Below are positions 25,745 through 33,871 of a DNA stretch of 64,000 nt, piece after piece; the stretch's first letter is position 1, and each line of letters begins with the position of its first letter. The position numbers were made by a program, and so were the translations under genes. The notes below the pieces were generated by a model. That model saw only the letters and a program-made list of their open reading frames with translations. It made no database searches and was not told the DNA's origin. Origin of the DNA: Leptospiraceae bacterium (GTDB taxonomy: Bacteria > Spirochaetota > Leptospiria > Leptospirales > Leptospiraceae). Where the stretch lies: assembly GCA_024233865.1 (NCBI GenBank), contig JACKPA010000001.1, forward strand, positions 930,001 through 994,000, given 5' to 3'.

Positions 25745-28700
25745 CTCCCGAAGGGGAGAAAAAAGTTTCTACTCAAATAACGGAATACAACCAAACCGAC
25801 CCTATCGAACTTGGCAAACCAAGCAAAGTCAGAACATACAACGCAACCGGAAATTTGCAAGATGAAGTTTCAATTCAATACGAAAAAGTCACAACACCAA
25901 ACGGCACACTAACTCACAGAATAAAGTCGCAAAGCGACACGATCTACGAAAACGGAAACTACTTTTCCCAAAACACGATTTCTTACGAATACGATACTAA
26001 AGGAAATGTTACCAAAGAGACAACCAACATCGAAGGTAGCATAACGGAAGTTGAAAAGTCCTACTCTCCGCTTAACCAAGTTTCTACCTACACCAAAAAG
26101 TCAAATGGTGTAGTCATAGACAATCGGGTTTTCACCTATACGGGAGCAAATTTAAGCAGTAGTTCCGTAGAAATCCAACCCGGTAAGTGGGCAACGACCA
26201 ACTTTGAGCATGATGAAAAAGGTAACATAACATCGATCACAAACCCAGTAGGACAAGCAACAACCATAACATACAACTCAAATTCCCAAGCTACGGAAGC
26301 AACCAACCATCTTGGTCATACAATCAGCTACATACACGATTCCAAAACGGGTCGAATTACCAAGAAAACAGACATAAACGGAGGAGTAAGCGAAATTGAA
26401 TTCGATGATTACGGCAGGATTACACTAGTCAAAAATCCAGATGAATCCAATTGGAACAAAAAGTTCATCTACTCCAACTCTCCAAACAATACCTACGTGG
26501 AAGAGAGAGAAAGAGTTGCAGACGAATCAGAAGGAGTAAGCATATTTCCTTTACCCCTTCTCGGATCAAGCGATACCTACACTTGGACGAGGAGTTACTT
26601 TGACAAAGAAGGCAAAATTCGCAAAAAAGAAACATCCGGCAAAGATGGAGAGGTTTACACAGAAGACTTTACTTATGACTATTTGGGAAGACTAATAAGT
26701 CAAACCGACCCTTACGTTTCCGGTGTGGAGACACACAAATACACGAACTTAGAATACAATGACCCGGAAGGCAGGCTCACAAAAGTAGTCAAATCAGATG
26801 GAAACGAAGTCACTTATTCTTACAATCGGTTTACAGTCACCAAAACTTCTGCGGACAAGCCGACAGAAGTAGCAACGAGTAACGCACTCGGACAAGTTCT
26901 TTCTCAAACAATAGGTGCTTTAACTACATCCTACACTTATAATGAAAGCGGTAGGGTTTCCGACATAACCGAACCAAGCGGAAACAAGATTAGTTTGGAT
27001 TATGACAGAGCAGGCAATATTCTAACTAAAATAGATTCTAATTCAGGAAAGATCACTTACGCTTACAACTTAATTGGAAATCTAACTTCCAGTACGGATG
27101 CTCGTGGAGTTACTATCGAATACACCTATTATCAAGACGGAAGATTTCACAAATACAGTGCAAATGGTGAAGAAGTAGAATATTTCTATGACGAAAAACA
27201 AGCAAACGCCAAAGGTAAAGTCACAAGGATCAAAGACAATACGGGAGAAGTAAAACTTGAATACGACAAAAGGGGCAATGTTGTAAAAAGAACTTACTTG
27301 ATTGAAAATTATGAAATCAAGTTTGAGTACGCACATGATTCCATGAATCGAACTAGACAAATCATCTATCCGGATGGAACGATTGTCAGCTACATCTACA
27401 ATGCTTTAGAACTGGAAACCATTAAGATGTTACCAAACGACGGGAGATCGAAAGAACTCAAAATGCTTGGTTTTCAATTTGATGAAACCCAAAACAAATT
27501 AACAAAAACATTCGGAAACGGAGTTGTAACGGAATACGTTTTTGATCAATTAAACGGACAACTCACCTCTTACAAACTCACTACGGGAATGACCAAAAGA
27601 GTAGAAGAACACAAAAAGTATTTTTACGACACTTCCGGAAATATGACTACGATCAATGACTTGGCAAATCCTTGGAAATCGCAGACCTTTAGCTTTGATA
27701 CCTACAACCGACTTATCAACTCAACAGGTAGTTATGGGAAGAGAAAATATACCTACACAACAAACGGAAACCTAACTCAAAAAGGGGACATCACAATGGA
27801 ATATACCGACACAGATCACGCCAACGCTGTAACGTCAGTAAGGATTCCAAACCTAATTTCCAGCGTAACCGACACTTACGAGTATGACACATCCGGTTAC
27901 ATCAAAAAACGTAACAACGATACATTCACTCACGACGGACTTGGAAGGCTGTCATCCATCGTGACCGGCTTTGGTGAGGAGTTCAACTACTTTTATGACT
28001 ACCAAGGCATGAGAAAGAAGAAAATCAACCGTAACAAAGACGAAGTGACTTATTACTTTGAAGAAGGACTCTACGAAATCCACGTAGCACCAAGCGTACC
28101 TCAACGCTACACCCTCTATGTCAAAAATGGAGACGAACTTATTGCCCAATGGACAAGAACGAATGCAGTATTGACTCAAGACAAATCAAGCTTCGTTCCT
28201 TTTGTCAACTTACAAAAACAAGAATACTTGTTTGCTTTCATATTCTTACTTTTTTTCTCCACACTACTTATACAACAAACACAAACAAATCTGCGTTTAT
28301 CTGTGTTCATCTGTGGTAGGAACCCTTACATATTTGCTCTTTCTATAATCAGCATAATCCTAATCACCTGCACCAAATCTAAAGACAATTTTCCATTCTT
28401 TGCTTTCACGTCCTTTATCGGAACTGACACACCTTCAGTCAACGATGCTCAAGGTAACGAAAACGCAACTGGTGGAGGAGGTGGTTCTGCCAACGCACCA
28501 ATCGAAGGACTCTATTTCTTTCACACAGATCATTTGGATTCTGTCACTATGCTAACTAATACTTCCGGAGAGGTTGTTGCAGGAACTTCCATCGGTTCCG
28601 GTAAAAGCATCATTTCTTATATACCTTACGGTGAAATAGACAGAGATCACTCCGGTGGACCGGACATCTTCCGATACAAATACACAGGACAAGAAGAAGA

Positions 28701-29535
28701 CAAAGAAACAGGCTTATACTATTATAAGGCTCGTTATTATGACCCGAAGATAGGACGTTTCTTACAACCCGATACGGTCTTGCAAACGAGCTCACCATTT
28801 GGAACAAACCAATATATGTACGTGGAAGGCAATCCAGTGATGTACAACGATCCAAGTGGACATTGCCAAGCTAGAACGAATGGGACAATTGGATTGCTAG
28901 TTGGAGGTCCAATTGTTAGTGCAGCAGTTGGAGTTGCACCCGATCAGAATTATACTGGTGGTGGCAGTGGTGGTAATTGCTCAACTGGAAGACCTGAAAG
29001 ATATTATGCTTATCAAGTATTATTTTCTGATTATTTTCAGGAAAATTATGATTTAGCTGATGTTATTCTAAAAAAATATCTCAGTGACGCTAAAAGTGCA
29101 GGTAAAGAAACATTACTAGATAAATTAAACACTGATAGAAAAAAATACACAAGTTATCTAGGATGGCTAGTTTGGAATAATGTAATTAATCCCGAAAAGG
29201 GACTTGCAATTTATAGCTTGATGACGAAAAATAATATGATCAAACAACCATGGAATGGGGTTGATAGAGCATCTTATGCCCATGATTATTCAGATGGAAG
29301 TTATCCCTGGGAAGCAAAAGCAAAAAAATCAAATGATCAGTGGATAAAAAGTGCGTGGGCAAGAGCCAGAACACCACAAGACTATCTTACAGCATTTACG
29401 GGAACAATGTTGTTCAAAACTGCAAATGCAATCGGTTATATGAGCAAATGGAACCTTAAGACTTTTGCTAGAGACATGATTTTACCAGACAAAATGTTGT
29501 GTGGTAAAAAAGGACTAAGAGGATGTAAGTTATGA
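25672..29535 (+). CDS. RHS/YD-repeat protein with C-terminal phospholipase A2-like toxin domain
   Basis: 1287 aa listed from GTG at 25672, although homology begins about 30 nt earlier (YQYIDSKVRIGNNEE, matching the second copy), so this is the downstream half of a frame-disrupted gene. Many YD repeats (YDEKGN, YNSNSQ, YDRAGN) build the RHS shell. Residues about 850-904 hold two hydrophobic stretches, the second resembling a lipoprotein signal (SIISIILITC). The RHS core is YKYTGQEEDKETGLYYYKARYYDP to SGHC (about 1001-1064). The variable C-terminus contains VDRASYAHD with H1204/D1205 and D1222 in SNDQW, the VDxAxxxHD...D layout of PLA2-like toxins. The stop overlaps the next gene by 4 nt. Confidence 0.8.
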   Translation: MRIGNNEEMGMLGFKSTTKETSVITPEGEKKVSTQITEYNQTDPIELGKPSKVRTYNATGNLQDEVSIQYEKVTTPNGTLTHRIKSQSDTIYENGNYFSQNTISYEYDTKGNVTKETTNIEGSITEVEKSYSPLNQVSTYTKKSNGVVIDNRVFTYTGANLSSSSVEIQPGKWATTNFEHDEKGNITSITNPVGQATTITYNSNSQATEATNHLGHTISYIHDSKTGRITKKTDINGGVSEIEFDDYGRITLVKNPDESNWNKKFIYSNSPNNTYVEERERVADESEGVSIFPLPLLGSSDTYTWTRSYFDKEGKIRKKETSGKDGEVYTEDFTYDYLGRLISQTDPYVSGVETHKYTNLEYNDPEGRLTKVVKSDGNEVTYSYNRFTVTKTSADKPTEVATSNALGQVLSQTIGALTTSYTYNESGRVSDITEPSGNKISLDYDRAGNILTKIDSNSGKITYAYNLIGNLTSSTDARGVTIEYTYYQDGRFHKYSANGEEVEYFYDEKQANAKGKVTRIKDNTGEVKLEYDKRGNVVKRTYLIENYEIKFEYAHDSMNRTRQIIYPDGTIVSYIYNALELETIKMLPNDGRSKELKMLGFQFDETQNKLTKTFGNGVVTEYVFDQLNGQLTSYKLTTGMTKRVEEHKKYFYDTSGNMTTINDLANPWKSQTFSFDTYNRLINSTGSYGKRKYTYTTNGNLTQKGDITMEYTDTDHANAVTSVRIPNLISSVTDTYEYDTSGYIKKRNNDTFTHDGLGRLSSIVTGFGEEFNYFYDYQGMRKKKINRNKDEVTYYFEEGLYEIHVAPSVPQRYTLYVKNGDELIAQWTRTNAVLTQDKSSFVPFVNLQKQEYLFAFIFLLFFSTLLIQQTQTNLRLSVFICGRNPYIFALSIISIILITCTKSKDNFPFFAFTSFIGTDTPSVNDAQGNENATGGGGGSANAPIEGLYFFHTDHLDSVTMLTNTSGEVVAGTSIGSGKSIISYIPYGEIDRDHSGGPDIFRYKYTGQEEDKETGLYYYKARYYDPKIGRFLQPDTVLQTSSPFGTNQYMYVEGNPVMYNDPSGHCQARTNGTIGLLVGGPIVSAAVGVAPDQNYTGGGSGGNCSTGRPERYYAYQVLFSDYFQENYDLADVILKKYLSDAKSAGKETLLDKLNTDRKKYTSYLGWLVWNNVINPEKGLAIYSLMTKNNMIKQPWNGVDRASYAHDYSDGSYPWEAKAKKSNDQWIKSAWARARTPQDYLTAFTGTMLFKTANAIGYMSKWNLKTFARDMILPDKMLCGKKGLRGCKL
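28288..28317. repeat. Dispersed repeat embedded in the RHS coding sequence
   Basis: The bases read aatctgcgtttatctgtg followed by ttcatctgtggt, a wording known from intergenic repeats in many bacteria (complement: ACCACAGATGAACACAGATA). Here it is translated as NLRLSVFICG between two hydrophobic segments in the middle of the RHS shell. Confidence 0.5.
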
Positions 29536-29786
29536 AAGTAGTACTGTTTTCATTTATCTTAGTTTTTATGACAAGTTGTAGTAGCGAGAGAGCATCTTGT
29601 AAAAAAGATATAAATCAGGATATAGAAAGTAGATGCATTATTCCAATAGTAGGAGGTAAATACTTTCTTTCTCATGGAGATCAAAATTTTGGAAATGCAT
29701 CTTTGAATAGTGCAATACTAAATTGTTTGGAACTTGTTCTCGAAAAAAATAAGTGCGACAAAAAGTCGCCCTATAAACCTTTTTGA
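29532..29786 (+). CDS. Small Cys-rich lipoprotein, candidate immunity protein
   Basis: 84 aa. A signal peptide with lipobox (FSFILVFMTSC) is followed by a mature part with four further cysteines, which could form two disulfides in the periplasm. The ATG overlaps the RHS toxin stop (ATGA), and AGAGGA lies about 8 nt upstream inside the toxin gene. Position, small size and a compartment suited to neutralising a membrane-attacking phospholipase suggest it is the cognate immunity protein. No family is recognised, so the role is inference. Confidence 0.72.
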   Translation: MKVVLFSFILVFMTSCSSERASCKKDINQDIESRCIIPIVGGKYFLSHGDQNFGNASLNSAILNCLELVLEKNKCDKKSPYKPF

Positions 29787-29820
29787 GAGAAAAAAGGAAA
29801 AGAACTAAAACACAAACGGC

Positions 29821-30025
29821 ATCTAACAAAGCATACCCGCAGCGTCAGCAAGCCAGATTTGGCAGTTGCTTGCTTCCTTGCACCGAGAGAAGCCTTGGTT
29901 CTCCAAGCAAGTGCTTTGCCTTCGTTAGTTCGGAAGCAACTCAGTCACAGCACTTGCATTGGAATGAGCCTTCTTGCTCGGTGACATGCCGAAGCGGCAC
30001 GTCGGGTATGCTCTAACGTTGTTCG
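29821..30025. repeat. GC-rich imperfect palindrome of about 200 bp between RHS copies
   Basis: Nested complementary blocks: AGCATACCCG (29830-29839) with CGGGTATGCT (30003-30012), CACCGAG with CTCGGTG, and CCAAGCAAGTGCT with AGCACTTGCATTGG around a central segment. The left end has ATCTAAC, an integron R-box-like heptamer, but the right end (CTCTAACGTTG) does not give the expected complement. Base composition is clearly richer in G+C than the flanks. It marks exactly where the second RHS copy begins, so it may be a recombination or insertion element. Confidence 0.65.
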
Positions 30026-30029
30026 TGAG

Positions 30030-32753
30030 ATGCGAACCACTTGCAAAAATGGAGAGTTCGCTTGCCTCTGTACTTATAATCCTGCTTGTCCCGACTTCAC
30101 AACGGCAAAAGAAACCTGTTTGGCTCTAATCCAATACGCAGACAGGTGTAACAATGGAGACACCATCAATAACCACGCATTTTTCCCTATGGACAACAAC
30201 GGAGACGGAAAGAGAGAACTATTCCGCTTGGTAGGAAATTCTAATTCAGAAGAGGGAATTCAGTTTAATTACCAAGAGATTGGTGAAGGAAATTACGATA
30301 ATAAAATTTTAGTAGACCAAAAATATACCATCCAATACAATTCGTTTCTGTCTATGGGAGACGTGGACGGGAAAGACGATTTTGTTTATACAAGTGCGAA
30401 CGAAGGGGAGGAATTCCACAGCTTATACGTAGCTTATTCCTCTGCCACTAGTCAAACGGGATACGGCTTCCATTCACCAACCAAAACGTCCATACTCACT
30501 AGTATACCCAAACTACGTATTAAAAAATCCTTAGAGTCCCAAGCAACCATTGGCAAGCAATGGTTAGTAGACATCAACCATGACGGTCGGATGGACTTCG
30601 TCCAAAAGATAGAAAATCCGGATGATAAAACCGAAGACAGAGAGAAGAAGTCTTGGGTATTGTCTGTTCGTCTGTCCAATGGTGGTGGATTCGATTCGGA
30701 AAAACTTCTCAACCTAGACCACAATGCCATTGCCAAAGTAGACGGAGAATGGGAGTATGCAGACGAGTTTACCCAAATTACCGACATGGACGGATCGGAC
30801 GGAAAGTTAGACTACGTAAACATCAAAAAAGGTACAAATACAATCTCTGTCTACAAAATCGACTTAGAAAATCTTACATTAACGAACACACAACATTCGA
30901 CATCGGTGATAAGGATGGCACAAAATCCAAGGAAGAAAGAGAGAATAATATGTGGCTCGTAGATGTCAATGGAGATGGAAAACAAGACATAGTCGCTTTG
31001 AACGGAACAAAGAAATTGCTTACTTACCTCTATACAGGGAAAAAGTTTATCACTTCCCAAGTAGATGGAAATGGTTTTGCTAGCGAATTCAGTTCTACAT
31101 TCTATCCGACAAATAATAAAAAAGATGCCCCAATCGAAGAAAAAATTTGGAATTCCTCCCGTCTGGAACACGTTTGCAGACGTGAACAACGACGGGAAAA
31201 CGGACTTTGTTTGGTACAACAATGGGAAAGACGGCAGGGTTGATTTAGTAAGAGGAACGATTGAACAAGAGAATAATACGGAATACAAAAAAGTCGAAAG
31301 TAACGGTAGTGAGACGTATAGGGTCTCTACTTTCTCTTTTGAACACTTGTATCACGGGAAACTCCATTCTATAAGTGGAGGTTATGCACAAAAATTTGAG
31401 ATAGCTTACAAACTCGCACCTTTGCCTAGTGTTTCTTCCACAAGGAATTATCCAAACCTTCCTTACCCTTACCCAAATTACGTGGTAAGTAAAGTGACAT
31501 TAAAACACAATGATACGGTAGTAGGTAATAATCAGTATACGTATTCAGAAAATCGGTTTTATGTTTCCCCTAATCCGGAAGAAACCAAGTCGTTAGGTTT
31601 TTCTACAATCACAAAACTAGTGACAGTGGGTATTCAAAAATCCAAAGACGTAAACACTTTTAGCCAGGATTACGATATTGCGGGTAGCTTAATCAACCAA
31701 AAGCACTACGTCTATGAGAAGAAAGAGGGCACGGAAACCGAACAAATCACCCATCAAAAAGATATACAGTACGAAAAAGTCACACACAACAAAGCTGATT
31801 GGGTGCGAAAAAAATCTTTTACAGAGTACCATTACACAGAAGATACATCAAATCCTCTGGTGACAAAAAACACGACAATTACCTATAGTGATGGAAACGT
31901 GACCAAACGAGAAATATCTATCACTCAAAAAACCCAGTCCGGCATAACCCAAGAGAGTTTTGTGGAAACTCTTGAGATGACGAACTATAACGCTTATGGA
32001 AAGCCTCGCAATATCATAAAAAAATCAGGCGGACAAATTTTAGAAAAGGTAGAATACATTATAAACTCCAAAAACAATGTAAAAGAAAAGAAATTGTCAG
32101 TTTCTTCTAGTGAAGGTGATGCAATCACGAGTTATACCTATGATGGTCATGGAAATGTAGAAACCAAAACTGACCCTAGAGGAAACGTAACGACTTATGT
32201 TTATGATACAGACGTTCACACATTCCCTACAGAGGTTAAGAATACTTATAAGGGTACAGTATATACGATAAAAATGGATTACAATACCTTAAACGGAAAA
32301 CTTCTTTCCCAAACAGATGCTTCCGGTGTTTCTACCCATATAGACTATGATTCTTATGGAAGGAAGTTGAAGGTATGGTATCCTGGTAACCCAAAAGAAC
32401 CAAACAATTATAACGAAGAGTTTGTGTACGTAGATACGGAAGATGAACATTCTGCTATGAGGATATTGAAAGATAGTTCTTCTAGTGGACTTTGGTACAA
32501 AGAATACAGAGACAATTGGGATAGGGTTTACAAAACAGAAACAAAAGCCAAAGAAGGAATGTTAAGCGATACCGTTTTTACGGAAGAAATGGAGTATTAC
32601 GGAAACCGTGAATTACTCAAGAAAAAATCCATTCCATATATCGTTGAAAGCGATAGAAAATGTCTGGCAAGTCCAGTGCACTACGATAAAAAATCCCGTC
32701 TCGAACCAATACACCAGGCTTGCCGAGATGATAAAAACACAAAAGGAAGAAAC
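30030..32753 (+). pseudogene. Truncated, frameshifted second SpvB/RHS copy
   Basis: The first residues (CKNGEFACLCTYNPACPDF) align to the Cys-rich region about 540 residues into the first SpvB gene, so the N-terminus is missing. The VCBS-like part (DINHDGRMDF, DVNGDGKQDI, DVNNDGKTDF) continues across two frame changes. One is near 30890, where the frame leaves ...LTNTQ and resumes at TFDIGDKDG. The other is in an A-run near 31140-31146. RHS/YD repeats then run to about 32640 and stop without a core or toxin domain. The last frame reads on into the next gene's start. Single-base sequencing errors could explain the frameshifts but not the missing ends. Confidence 0.75.
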
Positions 32754-33662
32754 ATGAAAATACTAACAACTCTATTGCTAATACTTTTAGTCCAGTGTAA
32801 ATACACTGGTGGATACGACATCGTGAAAGGAAGCAAAGCGATCAAGGAAATCAAAGAAAAGATTCTAAGCTATTCTTCCATTGGTACTCTGTACACCGTA
32901 GTTTCTGCTTCTAACTTCACTTGCCCTTCTTCTTCCACTGCTAAAATTATAACAGAAACCGAGCCAAACAATACATTCAAATACGCCAACCAGATTGATT
33001 TTCCTACAGAAGAACAGTCCGTTAGGTTCCAAGGGACTGTAACTGTGGGTAATTCCGACTATGACATATTCTATATGATAGTACCATCAGACACAACGTA
33101 TTCAAAGTTGTACCATAAGGGAGACGCACCTTGTTCTATACTCATTTATTCTGATGGTTCTGAACTCAATAATGATTCATCAAACCCAGTTAGTGATAAT
33201 ACAAGATACGTAGGAGATATAAGTGAATACGGTGATAGTCAAGATATTCAACCTTCTGAATATATATTTTTTTTCTGTAATACTGTTAAAGACAACAGAT
33301 CGTATGATGCAGAAATCTCTTTAACAAGTTTGGGTTCTTCCTCTTCTTCAACCAATATCAGTAGTAGTTTTTCAAGTACAGAGTCTCTTTTGTCTTCTTC
33401 TACTTTGGGTCCCACGGTATTTGAGATTTCCTCTGGTATAGACAAAAGTAAGTACTACACTCAGTCTTCTCTAGGCAAGTGTTTAAAAAGACTCAAGAAA
33501 AAAGTACCGGCAGCAAGTCTGTTGGATAGTTATAATTACTTGCTTTATCTTAATTGTGGAGCATCAAGTTACACACCCATTAACCCCTACTTTGTAGCAG
33601 GTTATGAATGTGAACTCCAAGAAGCAGATTGGATTCAGATTGGAGATTTGGGAATACCGTGA
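32754..33662 (+). CDS. Lipoprotein with PPC-like domain
   Basis: 302 aa. The ATG at 32754 is preceded by AAAGGAAG and followed by a lipoprotein signal (MKILTTLLLILLVQC). The RHS remnant upstream is in the same frame without a stop, so a start-unaware gene call would fuse the two. The mature protein contains a bacterial pre-peptidase C-terminal-like domain (TETEPNNTFKYANQIDF ... GNSDYDIFYMIVPSD), a Ser-rich linker and a Cys-containing C-terminal domain (GKCLKRLKKKVPAASLLD, YLNCGASS). It is probably exposed on the cell envelope. It may be passenger DNA of the RHS island; no link to toxin function is shown. Confidence 0.75.
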   Translation: MKILTTLLLILLVQCKYTGGYDIVKGSKAIKEIKEKILSYSSIGTLYTVVSASNFTCPSSSTAKIITETEPNNTFKYANQIDFPTEEQSVRFQGTVTVGNSDYDIFYMIVPSDTTYSKLYHKGDAPCSILIYSDGSELNNDSSNPVSDNTRYVGDISEYGDSQDIQPSEYIFFFCNTVKDNRSYDAEISLTSLGSSSSSTNISSSFSSTESLLSSSTLGPTVFEISSGIDKSKYYTQSSLGKCLKRLKKKVPAASLLDSYNYLLYLNCGASSYTPINPYFVAGYECELQEADWIQIGDLGIP

Positions 33663-33686
33663 TTTTTAAGGAACAAGTATTTTGTC

Positions 33687-33809
33687 CTAAGACGAAATTT
33701 CTTCTTTGTTCTTCCTTATCCTAGGTCTAACAATCGTAACCCTTTGACCATCCATGTATATTGAACCTTTCTCATTACCTGCTCGATCATCGATTAAATC
33801 ATCCTTGCT
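33687..33809 (-). pseudogene. Possible transposase remnant
   Basis: A short minus-strand frame reads SKDDLIDDRAGNEKGSIYMD, GQRVTIVRPRIRKN and then a stop. The GSIYxDGQxVxxxxPRIR pattern resembles the N-terminal region of Mutator/IS256-like transposases. Only about 40 codons remain, without terminal repeats or a catalytic domain. It lies next to the RHS island, consistent with past mobile-element activity. The match is from memory of the family pattern and is tentative. Confidence 0.38.
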
Positions 33810-33833
33810 CAAAATTTCCGGCTATATTTTTGC

Positions 33834-33862
33834 TTGACAATATAGCTCAAAATATTTAAATT
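33834..33862 (+). promoter_or_regulatory. Weak predicted promoter
   Basis: TTGACA (33834-33839), 17-bp spacer, TAAATT (33857-33862). Transcription would begin almost at the ATG at 33872, giving a very short or absent leader. No ribosome binding site is visible before that ATG. Confidence 0.3.
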
Positions 33863-33871
33863 GGCAATGAA

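Noticed and set aside
29783..30016. 77-residue plus-strand ORF over the GC-rich palindrome
   Set aside because: It arises from the palindrome itself, is very rich in Arg/Ser/Cys and has no family-like pattern.
29821..30025. Integron attC site
   Set aside because: ATCTAAC fits the left box but the right end lacks the complementary GTTRRRY box, and no integrase gene is present; kept only as a resemblance.
30653..31243. Separate 196-residue gene inside the second RHS copy
   Set aside because: Only its middle (DIGDKDG to IEEK) continues the VCBS homology; its two ends are out-of-frame readings of neighbouring RHS sequence.
22904..33809. Prophage or integrative element
   Set aside because: No integrase, structural phage genes, att repeats or tRNA boundary were seen; the region is better explained as an RHS toxin island.
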